Shown here piece by piece: positions 31,373 through 39,991 of a DNA stretch of 64,000 nucleotides. Where the stretch lies: assembly GCF_900114215.1 (NCBI RefSeq), contig NZ_FOSG01000019.1:55471-119470 (forward strand), in the 5' to 3' direction. Position numbers and translations under genes: made by a program. The stretch is from Streptomyces mangrovi (GTDB lineage: Bacteria > Actinomycetota > Actinomycetes > Streptomycetales > Streptomycetaceae). Numbering within the stretch: the first letter of the stretch is position 1; each line of letters begins with the position of its first letter. The notes beneath the pieces were generated by a model. The model ran no database searches and was not told the origin of the DNA. It saw nothing but the letters and a program-made list of their open reading frames with translations.

Positions 31373-32010
31373 TGTCTGAGGACAGGACCACTCGCGCGGT
31401 CCTCCGCGACGAATCGCTCCGTCTCTTCGCCGAGAAGGGCCCGGACGGCGTCTCCGTGCGGCAGATCGCCGCCGCTGCCGGGGTCTCTCCCGGCCTGGTA
31501 CTGCACCACTTCGGCTCGAAGGACGGGCTCCGCGAAGAGGTGGACCGGTATGTGCTCGACGTGTTCGACCAGGTGCTGGGCTCGATCACCGCAGACGGCG
31601 CGCCGGACTCCACCGCCCCGGCCGCATACGGGTCGCTGACCGAGGCGATGCTCGAGCATCTGCCGGCCAACTCCCCGATTCCCTCCTACCTCTCCCGGCT
31701 CCTGCTGTCCGGCAGCGACTCCGGGCGGCGGCTCTTCGCCCGGCTCCACGAGCTGAGCCGGGCGACTCTCGACGCGATGGCCGGGGCCGGGCTCGCCGCG
31801 CCGGGCCGGGACCCGGCGGCGCGCGCGGCGGTTCTGATGGCCAACGACCTGGCCGTGCTGCTGCTGCGCGACCACCTCACCGCCGTCCTGGGTGCCGACC
31901 CGCTGTCGGCCGAGGGCATGGCCCGCTGGGGGCCCGAGGTGCTCGCGATCTATTCCGGCGGGCTCACCGCCGCACCCGAGGGAGAACCCGAAGGGGACAT
32001 CGCTCCATGA
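31363..32010 (+). CDS. TetR-family regulator, autoregulated
   Basis: A 215-residue TetR protein from ATG 31363 (AGGA eight bases upstream). HTH: RTTRAVLRDESLRLFAEKGPDGVSVRQIAAAAGVSPGLVLHHFGSKDGLREEVDRYV. The C-terminal domain (MLEHLPANSPIPSYLSRLLLSGSDSGRRLFARLHELSRATLDAMAGAG) is of the type found in front of ABC-transporter genes. Two palindromes overlap its promoter and start codon. Its TGA overlaps the ATG at 32007 (ATGA), where what looks like the first part of an ABC ATPase gene begins. The original partner therefore seems to have been an ABC exporter that is now lost. Confidence 0.92.
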   Translation: MRSVSEDRTTRAVLRDESLRLFAEKGPDGVSVRQIAAAAGVSPGLVLHHFGSKDGLREEVDRYVLDVFDQVLGSITADGAPDSTAPAAYGSLTEAMLEHLPANSPIPSYLSRLLLSGSDSGRRLFARLHELSRATLDAMAGAGLAAPGRDPAARAAVLMANDLAVLLLRDHLTAVLGADPLSAEGMARWGPEVLAIYSGGLTAAPEGEPEGDIAP

Positions 32011-32141
32011 CCACCGCGGCGAACGCCGCGCCGAGCGCCACGGCCGTACTCCGGGCGCGGGGTCCGCGCAAGGCGTACGGACCCCGCCGCGGCCACGGCG
32101 ACACCACCAGCACCCTCCTTTGCACCCGAAGGGCACCCACG
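32007..32141 (+). pseudogene. Possible stub of an ABC-transporter ATPase gene, fused to the next gene
   Basis: An ATG at 32007 overlaps the TetR stop by four bases and reads MTTAANAAPSATAVLRARGPRKAYG. This resembles the N-terminus of an ABC ATPase, where LRARGLRKxYG normally precedes the Walker A loop. After about 25 codons the similarity ends and low-complexity sequence continues in frame into the nitroreductase-like gene. A deletion that removed the transporter and joined its first codons to the downstream gene would explain this. The match is short, so confidence is limited. Confidence 0.45.
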
Positions 32142-32624
32142 ATGGAGATCACCACGCGCCCCGCCCCGCCCACCGGCATCCGCCGCCTGCTGTTCCGGGC
32201 CCCCGTCCACCTCTACCGACTGCGCCTCGGCTGGGTCTTCGGCGGCCGGCTGCTACTGCTGAACCACACCGGACGCGTCTCGGGCAAGCGCCGTCAGGTC
32301 GTCATCGAGGTCATCGAGCACGACCGGACCGACGGCAGCTACGTGGTCTGCTCCGGCTTCGGCGCCAAGGCCGCCTGGTACCGGAACCTCCTCGCCACAC
32401 CCGAGGCCGGCGTCCAGGTCGGCCTGCGCACCCTCCCCGTCACCGCACACCCGCTCGACGGGGAGGAAGGCGGCGACCTCATGGCCCGCTACGCATCCCG
32501 CCACCCCCGGGCCGCACGCAGACTCGTGCGCTTCATGGGCTTCTCCGTCGACGGCACACCGGAGGACTACCGTGCGGTCGGACGCCGACTGCCCTTCGTG
32601 CGCCTCAGCCCACGCCGGCCGTGA
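32142..32624 (+). CDS. F420-type (deazaflavin-dependent) nitroreductase family protein
   Basis: A 160-residue split beta-barrel protein of the Ddn family. Typical motifs: FRAPVHLYRLRLGWVFGGRLLLLNHTGRVSGKRRQVVIEVIEHDRTDGSYVVCSGFGAKAAWYRNLLATPEAGVQVGLRTLPVTA. The family uses F420H2 to reduce quinones or nitro compounds, or is of unknown substrate. The ATG at 32142 is taken because MEITTRPAPP begins the conserved part and GAAGGG lies upstream. The frame is also open from 32007, where it carries the apparent transporter stub. It is in the TetR transcript, so it is probably controlled by that TetR. Confidence 0.88.
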   Translation: MEITTRPAPPTGIRRLLFRAPVHLYRLRLGWVFGGRLLLLNHTGRVSGKRRQVVIEVIEHDRTDGSYVVCSGFGAKAAWYRNLLATPEAGVQVGLRTLPVTAHPLDGEEGGDLMARYASRHPRAARRLVRFMGFSVDGTPEDYRAVGRRLPFVRLSPRRP

Positions 32625-32698
32625 AGCGGGCGGTTTTCCGGCGCCGGCCGGTGTGACGGCTGCCGGGCGGCACGGCACCGGCCGCCTCGGCGGGTGCT

Positions 32699-33100
32699 TC
32701 ACCCCCGCCCTGGCTCCGCAAGGCGGTTGAAGCCGGCGAGGCGGGGCGAGACGGTGAAGGGGAAGGATTCGCCGCCGGGGGTCTTGAGGGCCGCGACGAT
32801 GTCGTGGTCCGGTTCGCCGAACACCTCGAAGTGCTGCACGGTGCAGTGCTCCATCACCTCGCGGATGTACGGGTCCGACAGCCGCCAGTGGGTGCGGATG
32901 GCGTCTGAGTCGCGGTAGAGCTGGAAGCTGTGCGCCAGCATCCGTTCCTCGTCGATGAAGACCTCCACCATCAGCTGGGGGCCGTGTTCCCGGGCGAACG
33001 CCACCGCCTGCGCGATGGCGCGGCGGAAGCCGTCGAGGTGGCCGTCGGTGATGCGCATGGTGTTGCGGAAGAGGATGGTGCCGCTGCTCGTGGTATCCAT
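32699..33100 (-). CDS. Small dimeric alpha-beta barrel-like protein, unknown function
   Basis: A 133-residue protein: TILFRNTMRITDGHLDGFRRAIAQAVAFAREHGPQLMVEVFIDEERMLAHSFQLYRDSDAIRTHWRLSDPYIREVMEHCTVQHFEVFGEPDHDIVAALK. The alternation of strands and helices, with LMVEVFID and SFQLYRDSDAIRTHW, resembles ABM-type (monooxygenase-like) barrels. No catalytic motif can be named. The ATG at 33100 is used; there is no good ribosome-binding site. Its promoter region carries a MerR/SoxR-like inverted repeat, so redox or metal control is possible. It is divergent from the nucleotidyltransferase. Confidence 0.7.
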   Translation of the reverse strand: MDTTSSGTILFRNTMRITDGHLDGFRRAIAQAVAFAREHGPQLMVEVFIDEERMLAHSFQLYRDSDAIRTHWRLSDPYIREVMEHCTVQHFEVFGEPDHDIVAALKTPGGESFPFTVSPRLAGFNRLAEPGRG

Positions 33101-33116
33101 GCGCTTGAGTTTCTTA

Positions 33117-33138
33117 CTTCAAGCGAGGTTGAGGTCAA
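33117..33138. promoter_or_regulatory. MerR/SoxR-like operator
   Basis: Read on the minus strand: TTGACC (a good -35) is followed directly by CTCAACCTCGCTTGAAG, an inverted repeat with CTTCAA/TTGAGG arms. A repeat sitting immediately after a -35 box is the layout of MerR-family sites such as the SoxR box. No MerR gene is present nearby. It lies 17-38 bases before the start at 33100. Confidence 0.4.
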
Positions 33139-33221
33139 GGGTGGATCCTGGCGGGAGACACCGGCCATGTGAGGAGCGTCATCCGCCGGCCCGACATGTC
33201 GCCGGCTGCCAGACTCGTTCC

Positions 33222-34034
33222 GTGCGGGCGATCATCGAGGACATGGCGGGCCGTCTGGCCGAGGTGCCGGGAGTGGTCGGGGTGATGCTCGGCGGCAGCC
33301 GGGCACGCGGGGAGCACTGGCCCGGCTCGGACTGGGACCTCGGCGTCTACTACCGGGGCGATCTCGATCTCGCCGCGTTGCGCGTGCTGGCCGGTCCCGA
33401 AGTGGAGGTGGCCGGTCCGGGCGGATGGGGACCCTGGGTGAACGGCGGTGCGTGGCTGCGGATCGACGGTGTGGCGGTGGACTGGATCCTGCGGGACCTG
33501 GACCGGGTCGAGCGGGTGTGGGCGGACTGCCGGGAAGGCCGGTACGAGGTGGGCGTACAGGCGGGTCACCCGCTCGGATTCTGGTCGCCGTGCTATGCGG
33601 GCGAGGTGGCGCTCGGCAAGGTACTGGCCGACCCGTCCGGCGAGTTGGCTGATCTTCGGCGCAGGACCGCGGTCTACCCAGAGCCGCTGCGGGAGGCGCT
33701 GACCGCGGCAGCCTGGGAGGCGGAGTTCCTGGTCGACGCCGCGGCGAAGGGCGTGGCAGGGGCGGACACCCTCTACGTCTCGCTCTGCCTGTCCCGCGCG
33801 GTCGGTGTGCTGGTGCAGGCGGTGTTCGCCGAGGACCGGCGCTGGTGCCTCAACGAGAAGGGCGCGCTGGCCGTCGCCGAGACGCTGCCGGCCGCGCCGG
33901 CCGGCTTCGGCCCGCGGGCCCGCCGCCTGCTGGGGGCGCCCGGCGAGACTTCGGAGTCGCTGGCGGCGATGGTGGCAGAGACGCGGGCGCTGGTCGGGGA
34001 GACCGTCGCCGTGCTGAGGAGCCGCACCGGGTGA
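33222..34034 (+). CDS. Nucleotidyltransferase-domain protein (DUF4037/aminoglycoside nucleotidyltransferase-like)
   Basis: A 270-residue protein with a polymerase-beta-type nucleotidyltransferase motif near the start: GVMLGGSRARGEHWPGSDWDLGVYYRGDLD, which includes the GGSRARG loop and the DxD metal pair, and a third acidic position in IDGVAVDWILRD. The second half is helical (TAAAWEAEFLVDAAAKGVAGADTLYVSLCLSRAVGVLVQAVFAEDRRWCLNEKGAL). It may transfer a nucleotide to a small molecule or protein. The GTG at 33222 has no ribosome-binding site, so it may be leaderless; ATG 33243 is an alternative. It is convergent with the ATPase at 34108. Confidence 0.82.
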   Translation: MRAIIEDMAGRLAEVPGVVGVMLGGSRARGEHWPGSDWDLGVYYRGDLDLAALRVLAGPEVEVAGPGGWGPWVNGGAWLRIDGVAVDWILRDLDRVERVWADCREGRYEVGVQAGHPLGFWSPCYAGEVALGKVLADPSGELADLRRRTAVYPEPLREALTAAAWEAEFLVDAAAKGVAGADTLYVSLCLSRAVGVLVQAVFAEDRRWCLNEKGALAVAETLPAAPAGFGPRARRLLGAPGETSESLAAMVAETRALVGETVAVLRSRTG

Positions 34035-34107
34035 CGGTGCCTGCCCCGAGCGTGGGACCCGCGCGCCGCAGGCCATCCGCCCAAGTCCCGGCGGGCCGCC
34101 GCGCCGT

Positions 34108-35598
34108 TCAGGCGTAGAGGTCCTCCAGGCCGATGAGCAGTACGTCGCCGTCGCGTGTTGCCTCGGCGCGCAGGGCGTCGCTGAAGCCCGCGCCGCTGAA
34201 GCAGGCCAGCCGGCATCCACCGGTGTCCGCCGTGCCCCGCTGGGCGAGGATCTCCCGGGCCCGCCTGAGTCTCTCCAGGTGCTTCACGCCCATGACCGTG
34301 CCCCACTTGGCCTCGCCGAGCAGGGCCACAGACGATCTGCCCGCCCCCGATCCCGGTTCGACCGCTGCCACGTCGATCTCGATCTGTCTGCGCGCCGCCG
34401 GGTCGGTGACGACGCCGCTGCCCACCTGCCCGGGGAAGGAGTCGAGCAGGGCCTGCCCCGGGCCGAGCACGTACTCGCGGCACACCGCCTCGAAGTGCGG
34501 TCCGGCCACCTGGGAGGCGAAGCGCTCGGCCGACCGTTCCCACACCTGTGCGGCCTGACCGCTCTCCAGTCGCGCCCAGGAGGGTCGCATCACGGCCTCG
34601 TAGAAGGTGATCAGCGGCTCGCTGATGCGGTAGTGCGACTTCCCGGCTCGGAAGACGTCCGCCTCGCGGACCAGCAGATGGCTGTCCTCCAGGACGTGGA
34701 GGGGGTGGGAGATGTCCACCGACTTGCGGCCGATGTAGCCCGCGATCGCGCCCCGGGAGGTGTTGCCCTGGGCCACCGCGGCGAGGACCGAGTGGTAGAG
34801 CGCGGTGTCGCGGATGTCCGCCTCCTCGGCCAGCAGGTACCGGGCCTCCCGGAAGAGCGGGCTGAGGGGGGAGAGGACGGTACGGCAGAGCCAGTCGTCG
34901 AACTCCTCCAGGCTGCCGGGAACGTCGTCCGCCAGGAACTGCCGCCGGTACGCGGGTGTGCCGCCGAGGACGGCGTGGAGGCGGGCCGCGAGGGCGGGAT
35001 CGTCCGCCACGCCCCAGAAGTCCGCCGCCTCCCGGTATCCGAAGGGCCTCACGACGAGCTCCAGTTGGGCCCGGCCGCGCAGAGGGGCGGTGCTCGCCGG
35101 CAGCCCGCCCATGACGGACATCGCCGAGCCGCACAGCAGCAGCCGCATCCGGCTCTCCCGCACCTGGAAGCGGTCGATCTCCCGCTGGATCAAGGAGGGG
35201 AGTTCCGGAGCCGTCTTCACCAGGTAGGGGAACTCGTCGATGACCACGAGCACCGGTCCCTCGCCGCGTTCGGGCAGGGCCAGCCCGAACAGATAGGAGA
35301 TCGCGTCGTCCCAGGTGGCGAAGGAGAACGGGGCCGGGGAGCCGGTGTATTCGGCCAGAGTGGCGCCGAACTGGCGCAGCGACTCCGCGGCGGTCGCGGT
35401 CGTGGCACCGAAGTAGAAACCGCCCCGCTGCTCCACGAGGGCGCGCAGCAGATAGGTCTTGCCCATGCGCCGCCGGCCGCTGACGACTCCAAGCATGGCG
35501 TGCGGCAGCGGGCGGGCCGCGAAGGCTGAGAGGCCGTCCCATTCGGCGTCCCGGCCGAAGACGTGGGGTGGTTTGGCGGGGAGACTCGGGCGGGGCAT
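34108..35598 (-). CDS. DUF234-type ATPase (archaeal ATPase-like, AAA plus nuclease-like domain)
   Basis: A 496-residue protein. The N-terminal STAND/AAA domain has Walker A GRRRMGKT at about 41-48 and Walker B VLVVIDEFPYL at about 116-126, with the GSAMSVM sensor. Then comes a winged-helix part (GNTSRGAIAGYIGRKSVDISHPLHVLEDSHLLVRE). The C-terminal domain has a PD-(D/E)xK-like pattern, EIDVAAVE followed by VALLGEAKWG. Proteins of this layout are common in archaea and actinobacteria, and their function is poorly known. The ATG at 35598 begins MPRPSLPAKPPHVFGRD. A perfect 43-bp palindrome lies nine bases upstream of it, suggesting tight autorepression. Confidence 0.88.
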   Translation of the reverse strand: MPRPSLPAKPPHVFGRDAEWDGLSAFAARPLPHAMLGVVSGRRRMGKTYLLRALVEQRGGFYFGATTATAAESLRQFGATLAEYTGSPAPFSFATWDDAISYLFGLALPERGEGPVLVVIDEFPYLVKTAPELPSLIQREIDRFQVRESRMRLLLCGSAMSVMGGLPASTAPLRGRAQLELVVRPFGYREAADFWGVADDPALAARLHAVLGGTPAYRRQFLADDVPGSLEEFDDWLCRTVLSPLSPLFREARYLLAEEADIRDTALYHSVLAAVAQGNTSRGAIAGYIGRKSVDISHPLHVLEDSHLLVREADVFRAGKSHYRISEPLITFYEAVMRPSWARLESGQAAQVWERSAERFASQVAGPHFEAVCREYVLGPGQALLDSFPGQVGSGVVTDPAARRQIEIDVAAVEPGSGAGRSSVALLGEAKWGTVMGVKHLERLRRAREILAQRGTADTGGCRLACFSGAGFSDALRAEATRDGDVLLIGLEDLYA

Positions 35599-35606
35599 CT
35601 CGCTCC

Positions 35607-35649
35607 AGGTGTTAGGACTACACTCCTTAGGAGTGTAGTCCTAACACCT
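35607..35649. promoter_or_regulatory. Perfect 43-bp palindrome before the ATPase start
   Basis: AGGTGTTAGGACTACACTCC (35607-35626) and its exact inverse (35630-35649) flank TTA. Each half is itself a near-palindrome of the form TTAGGA-N5-TCCTAA, so the element contains two overlapping operator-like sites. It is markedly less GC-rich than its surroundings. It lies between the acyl-CoA dehydrogenase stop (35675) and the ATPase start (35598). It could act as operator or as a terminator; the position next to the start codon and the nested repeats favour an operator. Confidence 0.75.
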
Positions 35650-35674
35650 TCGCGTGCCCGCTGGGCGCGGGGCC

Positions 35675-36901
<1,227 letters not shown>

Positions 36902-36907
36902 GGCGGG

Positions 36908-37930
36908 TCAGCCTTCCTGCAGGGTGGTGAGGCCTTCTGAGACGAAGAGGGGGACGAGCGCACCGATGCGGTCGAAGCCCGCGCCGACGGTCTGCCCGAG
37001 GGTGTAGCGGTAGTGGATGCCCTCCAGGATCACGGCGAGCTTGAAGTAGGCGAACGCCGTGTACCAGGCGATGCCGGAGACGTCGCGGCCCGATGAGGAG
37101 GCGTACCGCTCGATCAGCTCCCGCGCGTCGGGGTGGCCGGGGGCCTCGCGGGTGGTGGCGATGGGGGCGCCGGGGATGCGCTGCTGGCTGCTGTACATCA
37201 CCAGCAGGCCCAGGTCGGTCAGCGGGTCGCCGAGGGTGGACATCTCCCAGTCGAGGATGGCGGCGATCTCGTCGTCCGCGCCGATGAGCACGTTGTCCAG
37301 CCGGTAGTCGCCGTGGACGATCGCCGGGGCGGGGGAGTCGGGCAGCCGGCTGCCGAGCAGGGCGTGGAGCTCGTCGATGCCGGGCAGTTCGCGGCTGCGG
37401 GAGGCGTCCAGCTGCTTGCCCCAGCGCCGCAGCTGCCGCTCCAGGAAGCCCTCGGGGCGGCCGAAGTCGCCCAGGCCGACGGATTCCGGGTCCACCGAGT
37501 GGAGCTTCACCAGGGCGTCGGACAGGCCGAGCACCAGCTCGCGGGTGCGCTCGGGGCCGAGCGGGGCGAGCTGCTCGGCGGTGCGGTAGGGGGTGCCCTC
37601 CACGTACTCCATCACGTAGAAGGGCGCGCCGAGGACGGACGTGTCCTCGCACAGCAGCACCGCGCCGGGCACGGGCACGTCGGTGGGGCCCAGGGCGTTG
37701 ATCACCCGGTGCTCGCGGGCCATGTCGTGCGCGGTGGCCAGGACGTGGCCCAGCGGAGGGCGCCGCACCACCCAGCGCGAGGCCCCGTCGCTCACCTTGT
37801 AGGTCAGGTTCGAGCGGCCGCCCTCGATCAGCTCCGCGCTCAGGGGCCCCTGGACGAGCCCCGGGCGCTCGCCGTCCAGGTACGCGCGCAGCCGCGCGGG
37901 ATCGAGGCCCGGTGGGTGGTGCTCGGTCAT
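36908..37930 (-). CDS. Phosphotransferase of the ACAD10/11 N-terminal type
   Basis: A 340-residue APH-fold kinase: LIEGGRSNLTYKVSDGASRWVVRRPPLGHVLATAHDMAREHRVINALGPTDVPVP at the start, PFYVMEYVEGTPYRT, and the catalytic block APAIVHGDYRLDNVLIGADDEIAAILDWEMSTLGDPLTDLG (HGDxxxxN and DWE). It would phosphorylate a hydroxyacyl-CoA for the partner dehydrogenase downstream, by analogy with ACAD11 and LvaA. The ATG at 37930 follows GAGGAG. A palindrome at 37980-37995 lies in the promoter region. Kinase and dehydrogenase form a two-gene operon. Confidence 0.92.
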   Translation of the reverse strand: MTEHHPPGLDPARLRAYLDGERPGLVQGPLSAELIEGGRSNLTYKVSDGASRWVVRRPPLGHVLATAHDMAREHRVINALGPTDVPVPGAVLLCEDTSVLGAPFYVMEYVEGTPYRTAEQLAPLGPERTRELVLGLSDALVKLHSVDPESVGLGDFGRPEGFLERQLRRWGKQLDASRSRELPGIDELHALLGSRLPDSPAPAIVHGDYRLDNVLIGADDEIAAILDWEMSTLGDPLTDLGLLVMYSSQQRIPGAPIATTREAPGHPDARELIERYASSSGRDVSGIAWYTAFAYFKLAVILEGIHYRYTLGQTVGAGFDRIGALVPLFVSEGLTTLQEG

Positions 37931-37979
37931 CGGCAGGCTCCTCGGCGGGAAGAGGGTGGTCGTGCGTACCGGGTAATGA

Positions 37980-37995
37980 TGCCGACCAGTCGGTA
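37980..37995. promoter_or_regulatory. TetR-type palindrome before the ACAD10/11-like operon
   Basis: TGCCGACCAGTCGGTA contains perfect CCGAC/GTCGG arms around CA. It lies 50-65 bases upstream of the kinase start. Its spacing and arms match the sites at 10252 and 19456, so a common acyl-CoA-type TetR may control these units. Confidence 0.55.
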
Positions 37996-38025
37996 TGGAG
38001 TCCAGAGAGGGGGGCGAAAAGAGAG

Positions 38026-38055
38026 CCTCGACACCGCGCGGAGACGGTGTCGAGG
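38026..38055. terminator. Hairpin terminator after gluconokinase
   Basis: An 11-bp perfect stem, CCTCGACACCG (38026-38036) with CGGTGTCGAGG (38045-38055), and an 8-base loop. It lies 29 bases past the minus-strand gluconokinase stop at 38084. No T-tract is present. Confidence 0.7.
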
Positions 38056-38083
38056 CCGATACGAGGGGGGTACGTGGGCCGGA

Positions 38084-38578
38084 TCAGCGGGGGACGGCGG
38101 CGACGGCCAGCTCCGTGACCTCGTCCGGCGTCCCGTCGATGGGGACGACCGCGCCCGCCTCGTCCGCGTCCAGCGCCTCCAGCGTCTCGAACTGGGACTT
38201 GAGCAGCGCGGACGGCATGAAGTGCCCGGTGCGGCCCGTCAGTCGCTCGCCGATCAGCTCGGGCGGGCCGTCCAGGTGGAGGAAGAACACATCCGGCGCG
38301 GCCCGGCGCAGCCGGTCGCGGTAGGCGCGTTTGAGGGCGGAGCAGGTGACCACGCCGCCCGCCCCTCCCTGGGCCTTGAGCCAGGCGGCGATCGTGTCCA
38401 GCCATGGCGCGCGGTCGGTGTCCGTCAGCGGGACGCCCGAGGCCATCTTCGCCACGTTCTCCGGCGGGTGGAAGTCGTCGGCCTCCGCGTACGGCACCCC
38501 CAGCCGCTCCGCCAGGGCCGTGCCCACCGTCGTCTTCCCGGACCCGGACACACCCATCACCACGACGAGCGGACTCAC
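38084..38578 (-). CDS. gntK: Gluconokinase (AAA/P-loop type)
   Basis: A 164-residue kinase converting gluconate to 6-phosphogluconate. P-loop GVSGSGKTT near residue 10, then the family motif YAEADDFHPPENVAKMASGVPLTDTDRAPWLDTIAAW, VVTCSALKRAYRDRLR and LTGRTGHFMPSALLKSQFETLE. All are typical of the GntK/IdnK family. The GTG at 38578 overlaps the stop of the upstream DUF202 gene (GTGA), so it is coupled to two membrane-protein genes. From memory, the gluconokinase gene sits at the same place in S. coelicolor. A hairpin terminator follows. Confidence 0.94.
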   Translation of the reverse strand: MSPLVVVMGVSGSGKTTVGTALAERLGVPYAEADDFHPPENVAKMASGVPLTDTDRAPWLDTIAAWLKAQGGAGGVVTCSALKRAYRDRLRRAAPDVFFLHLDGPPELIGERLTGRTGHFMPSALLKSQFETLEALDADEAGAVVPIDGTPDEVTELAVAAVPR

Positions 38579-38931
38579 CACAGCCACACCACCACTCCAA
38601 AGATCGGCACGGACAGCGTACAGACGGCCGCCGTGTACGCCGTGCGCGTACCCAGCGGGCCCGGCCGGGGCACATCCAGCGCGCGGATGCGGCGGTGGGC
38701 CAGCGCCAGGAACCCCAGCCACACCAGCGCCCCCAGCGCGGCCGGGGCGTAGGCCTGCGGCGGCCCGCCGTCGTGCAGCGTCCCGCGGGCCAGCAGCGCC
38801 ACCACGGCCGCGAAGGCCAGGGTGGTGCGCCGCCACGCCATCCGGGTGCGCTCCGGCTGCGCGGCCGGATCGCGTACGGCCGTCCCGTCCTCGTGCGGCC
38901 CGTCCCCGTGCGGCCGGCGGTCCGCGCTCAC
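38575..38931 (-). CDS. DUF202-family membrane protein
   Basis: A 118-residue protein starting VSADRRPHGDGPHEDG, with the DUF202 core ERTRMAWRRTTLAFAAVVALLARGTL and two further hydrophobic segments (APAALGALVWLGFLALA; YTAAVCTLSVPIFGVVVWLW), so three membrane helices. The GTG at 38931 overlaps the stop of the upstream gene by GTGA, and its own stop overlaps the gluconokinase start. Function is unknown; the two DUF202-type genes in tandem may form one membrane complex. Confidence 0.85.
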   Translation of the reverse strand: MSADRRPHGDGPHEDGTAVRDPAAQPERTRMAWRRTTLAFAAVVALLARGTLHDGGPPQAYAPAALGALVWLGFLALAHRRIRALDVPRPGPLGTRTAYTAAVCTLSVPIFGVVVWLW

Positions 38932-39338
38932 CGGCCCAGCTCTCCCAGCAGCACTCCGGCGACCACCACCAGCGCGGCCACCGCCGTGCCCAGCGCCAGC
39001 AGCACGGGGAAGCGGGACAGCGGCAGATCGTCGCCGCGCCGCATGGCCCGCTCGGTGCGCAGCCAGTGGTTGACCGCCCGTACCGCGCACAGCGCGCCGC
39101 CGGCCAGCAGCACCACGGCGATCGCCGCCCGGGGGCCGGGGCGGAGCCCGGTCAGGAACTGGTCCACCGCCAAGCCGCCCGCCACCAGTGCCAGCGCGGT
39201 GCGGATCCACGCCAGGAAGGTGCGCTCGTTGGCCAGCGAGAAGCGGTAGTCGGGGGTGGTGCCCTCGGCCCGCATCCGCTCCGGCGCCAGCCACAGACGC
39301 AGCGGGTCCCGCAGTCCGTACCAGAGCCGTTTGATCAT
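38928..39338 (-). CDS. YidH-like DUF202 membrane protein
   Basis: A 136-residue protein: APERMRAEGTTPDYRFSLANERTFLAWIRTALALVAGGLAVDQFL, which contains the family ANERTFLAWIRTALAL motif, followed by helices AAIAVVLLAGGALCAVRAV and FPVLLALGTAVAALVVVAGVLL. The topology is three transmembrane helices with a cytoplasmic basic N-terminus. The ATG at 39338 is preceded by GGAAGC. It is the first gene of a coupled three-gene operon with a second DUF202 protein and gluconokinase. The physiological role is unknown. Confidence 0.9.
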   Translation of the reverse strand: MIKRLWYGLRDPLRLWLAPERMRAEGTTPDYRFSLANERTFLAWIRTALALVAGGLAVDQFLTGLRPGPRAAIAVVLLAGGALCAVRAVNHWLRTERAMRRGDDLPLSRFPVLLALGTAVAALVVVAGVLLGELGR

Positions 39339-39348
39339 GCTTCCGACA

Positions 39349-39897
39349 CTACGCGGGACCCCCGCCCCGCTCCCGGTGCCACTCCCCCAGCCGCCGGTGG
39401 CACTCCAGCCCGTCGGGCACCACGTCCCACTCCTCCAGCCGCCGCTCCACCTCGTCCTCCGGCAGGAAGTCCCACCAGGCGACCTCCTCGGGCTGCGGGC
39501 GCACCGGCAGCTCGCACCGCACCTCGTAGACGGCCAGGAACCAGGTGTGCTCCGGCGACTCGTACAGGAACGTCAGCCGGTGCTCCGGATGCGGCAGCCC
39601 GCTCACCCCCAGCTCCTCCTCGGCCTCGCGCAGCGCCGCCTCGTCGTAGCTCTCGCCCGCGCCGACCACACCTCCGACCACCAGGTCGTACATCGAGGGG
39701 AAGACCAGCTTGCCCGGGGTGCGGCGGTGCACGAAGATCCGGCCCTCGGCGTCCCGCACCCGCACCGACACGCACCGGTGCCGCATCCGCCGGGCGGTGG
39801 CCGTGCCGCGCCGGGCCCGGCCGACCACACGGTCGTACCCGTCCACGATGTCCAGCAGTTCGTCCGCGGATCTACCCGCCGCCTCCTTATTTGTCAT
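39349..39897 (-). CDS. Nudix hydrolase (YfcD/IDI-like)
   Basis: A 182-residue Nudix protein: ELLDIVDGYDRVVGRARRGTATARRMRHRCVSVRVRDAEGRIFVHRRTPGKLVFPSMYDLVVGGVVGAGESYDEAALREAEEELGVSG. The Nudix box G-x5-E-x7-REAEEELGV is complete. The ELLDIVD...V start and the HRCVSV strand place it with the YfcD/isopentenyl-diphosphate-isomerase-like branch. The substrate is unknown. The ATG at 39897 begins MTNKEAAGRSADELLDIV. Its promoter faces the FAD dehydrogenase gene. Confidence 0.92.
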   Translation of the reverse strand: MTNKEAAGRSADELLDIVDGYDRVVGRARRGTATARRMRHRCVSVRVRDAEGRIFVHRRTPGKLVFPSMYDLVVGGVVGAGESYDEAALREAEEELGVSGLPHPEHRLTFLYESPEHTWFLAVYEVRCELPVRPQPEEVAWWDFLPEDEVERRLEEWDVVPDGLECHRRLGEWHRERGGGPA

Positions 39898-39991
39898 CCG
39901 ATCATCAAAGCAGCCCGCGGGGGTGCCGCGCCTCCGGGCGGCGGGTTACTCTCCGGTCACCAGCGGGACGGACCGAGGAACGGATGGGCCG

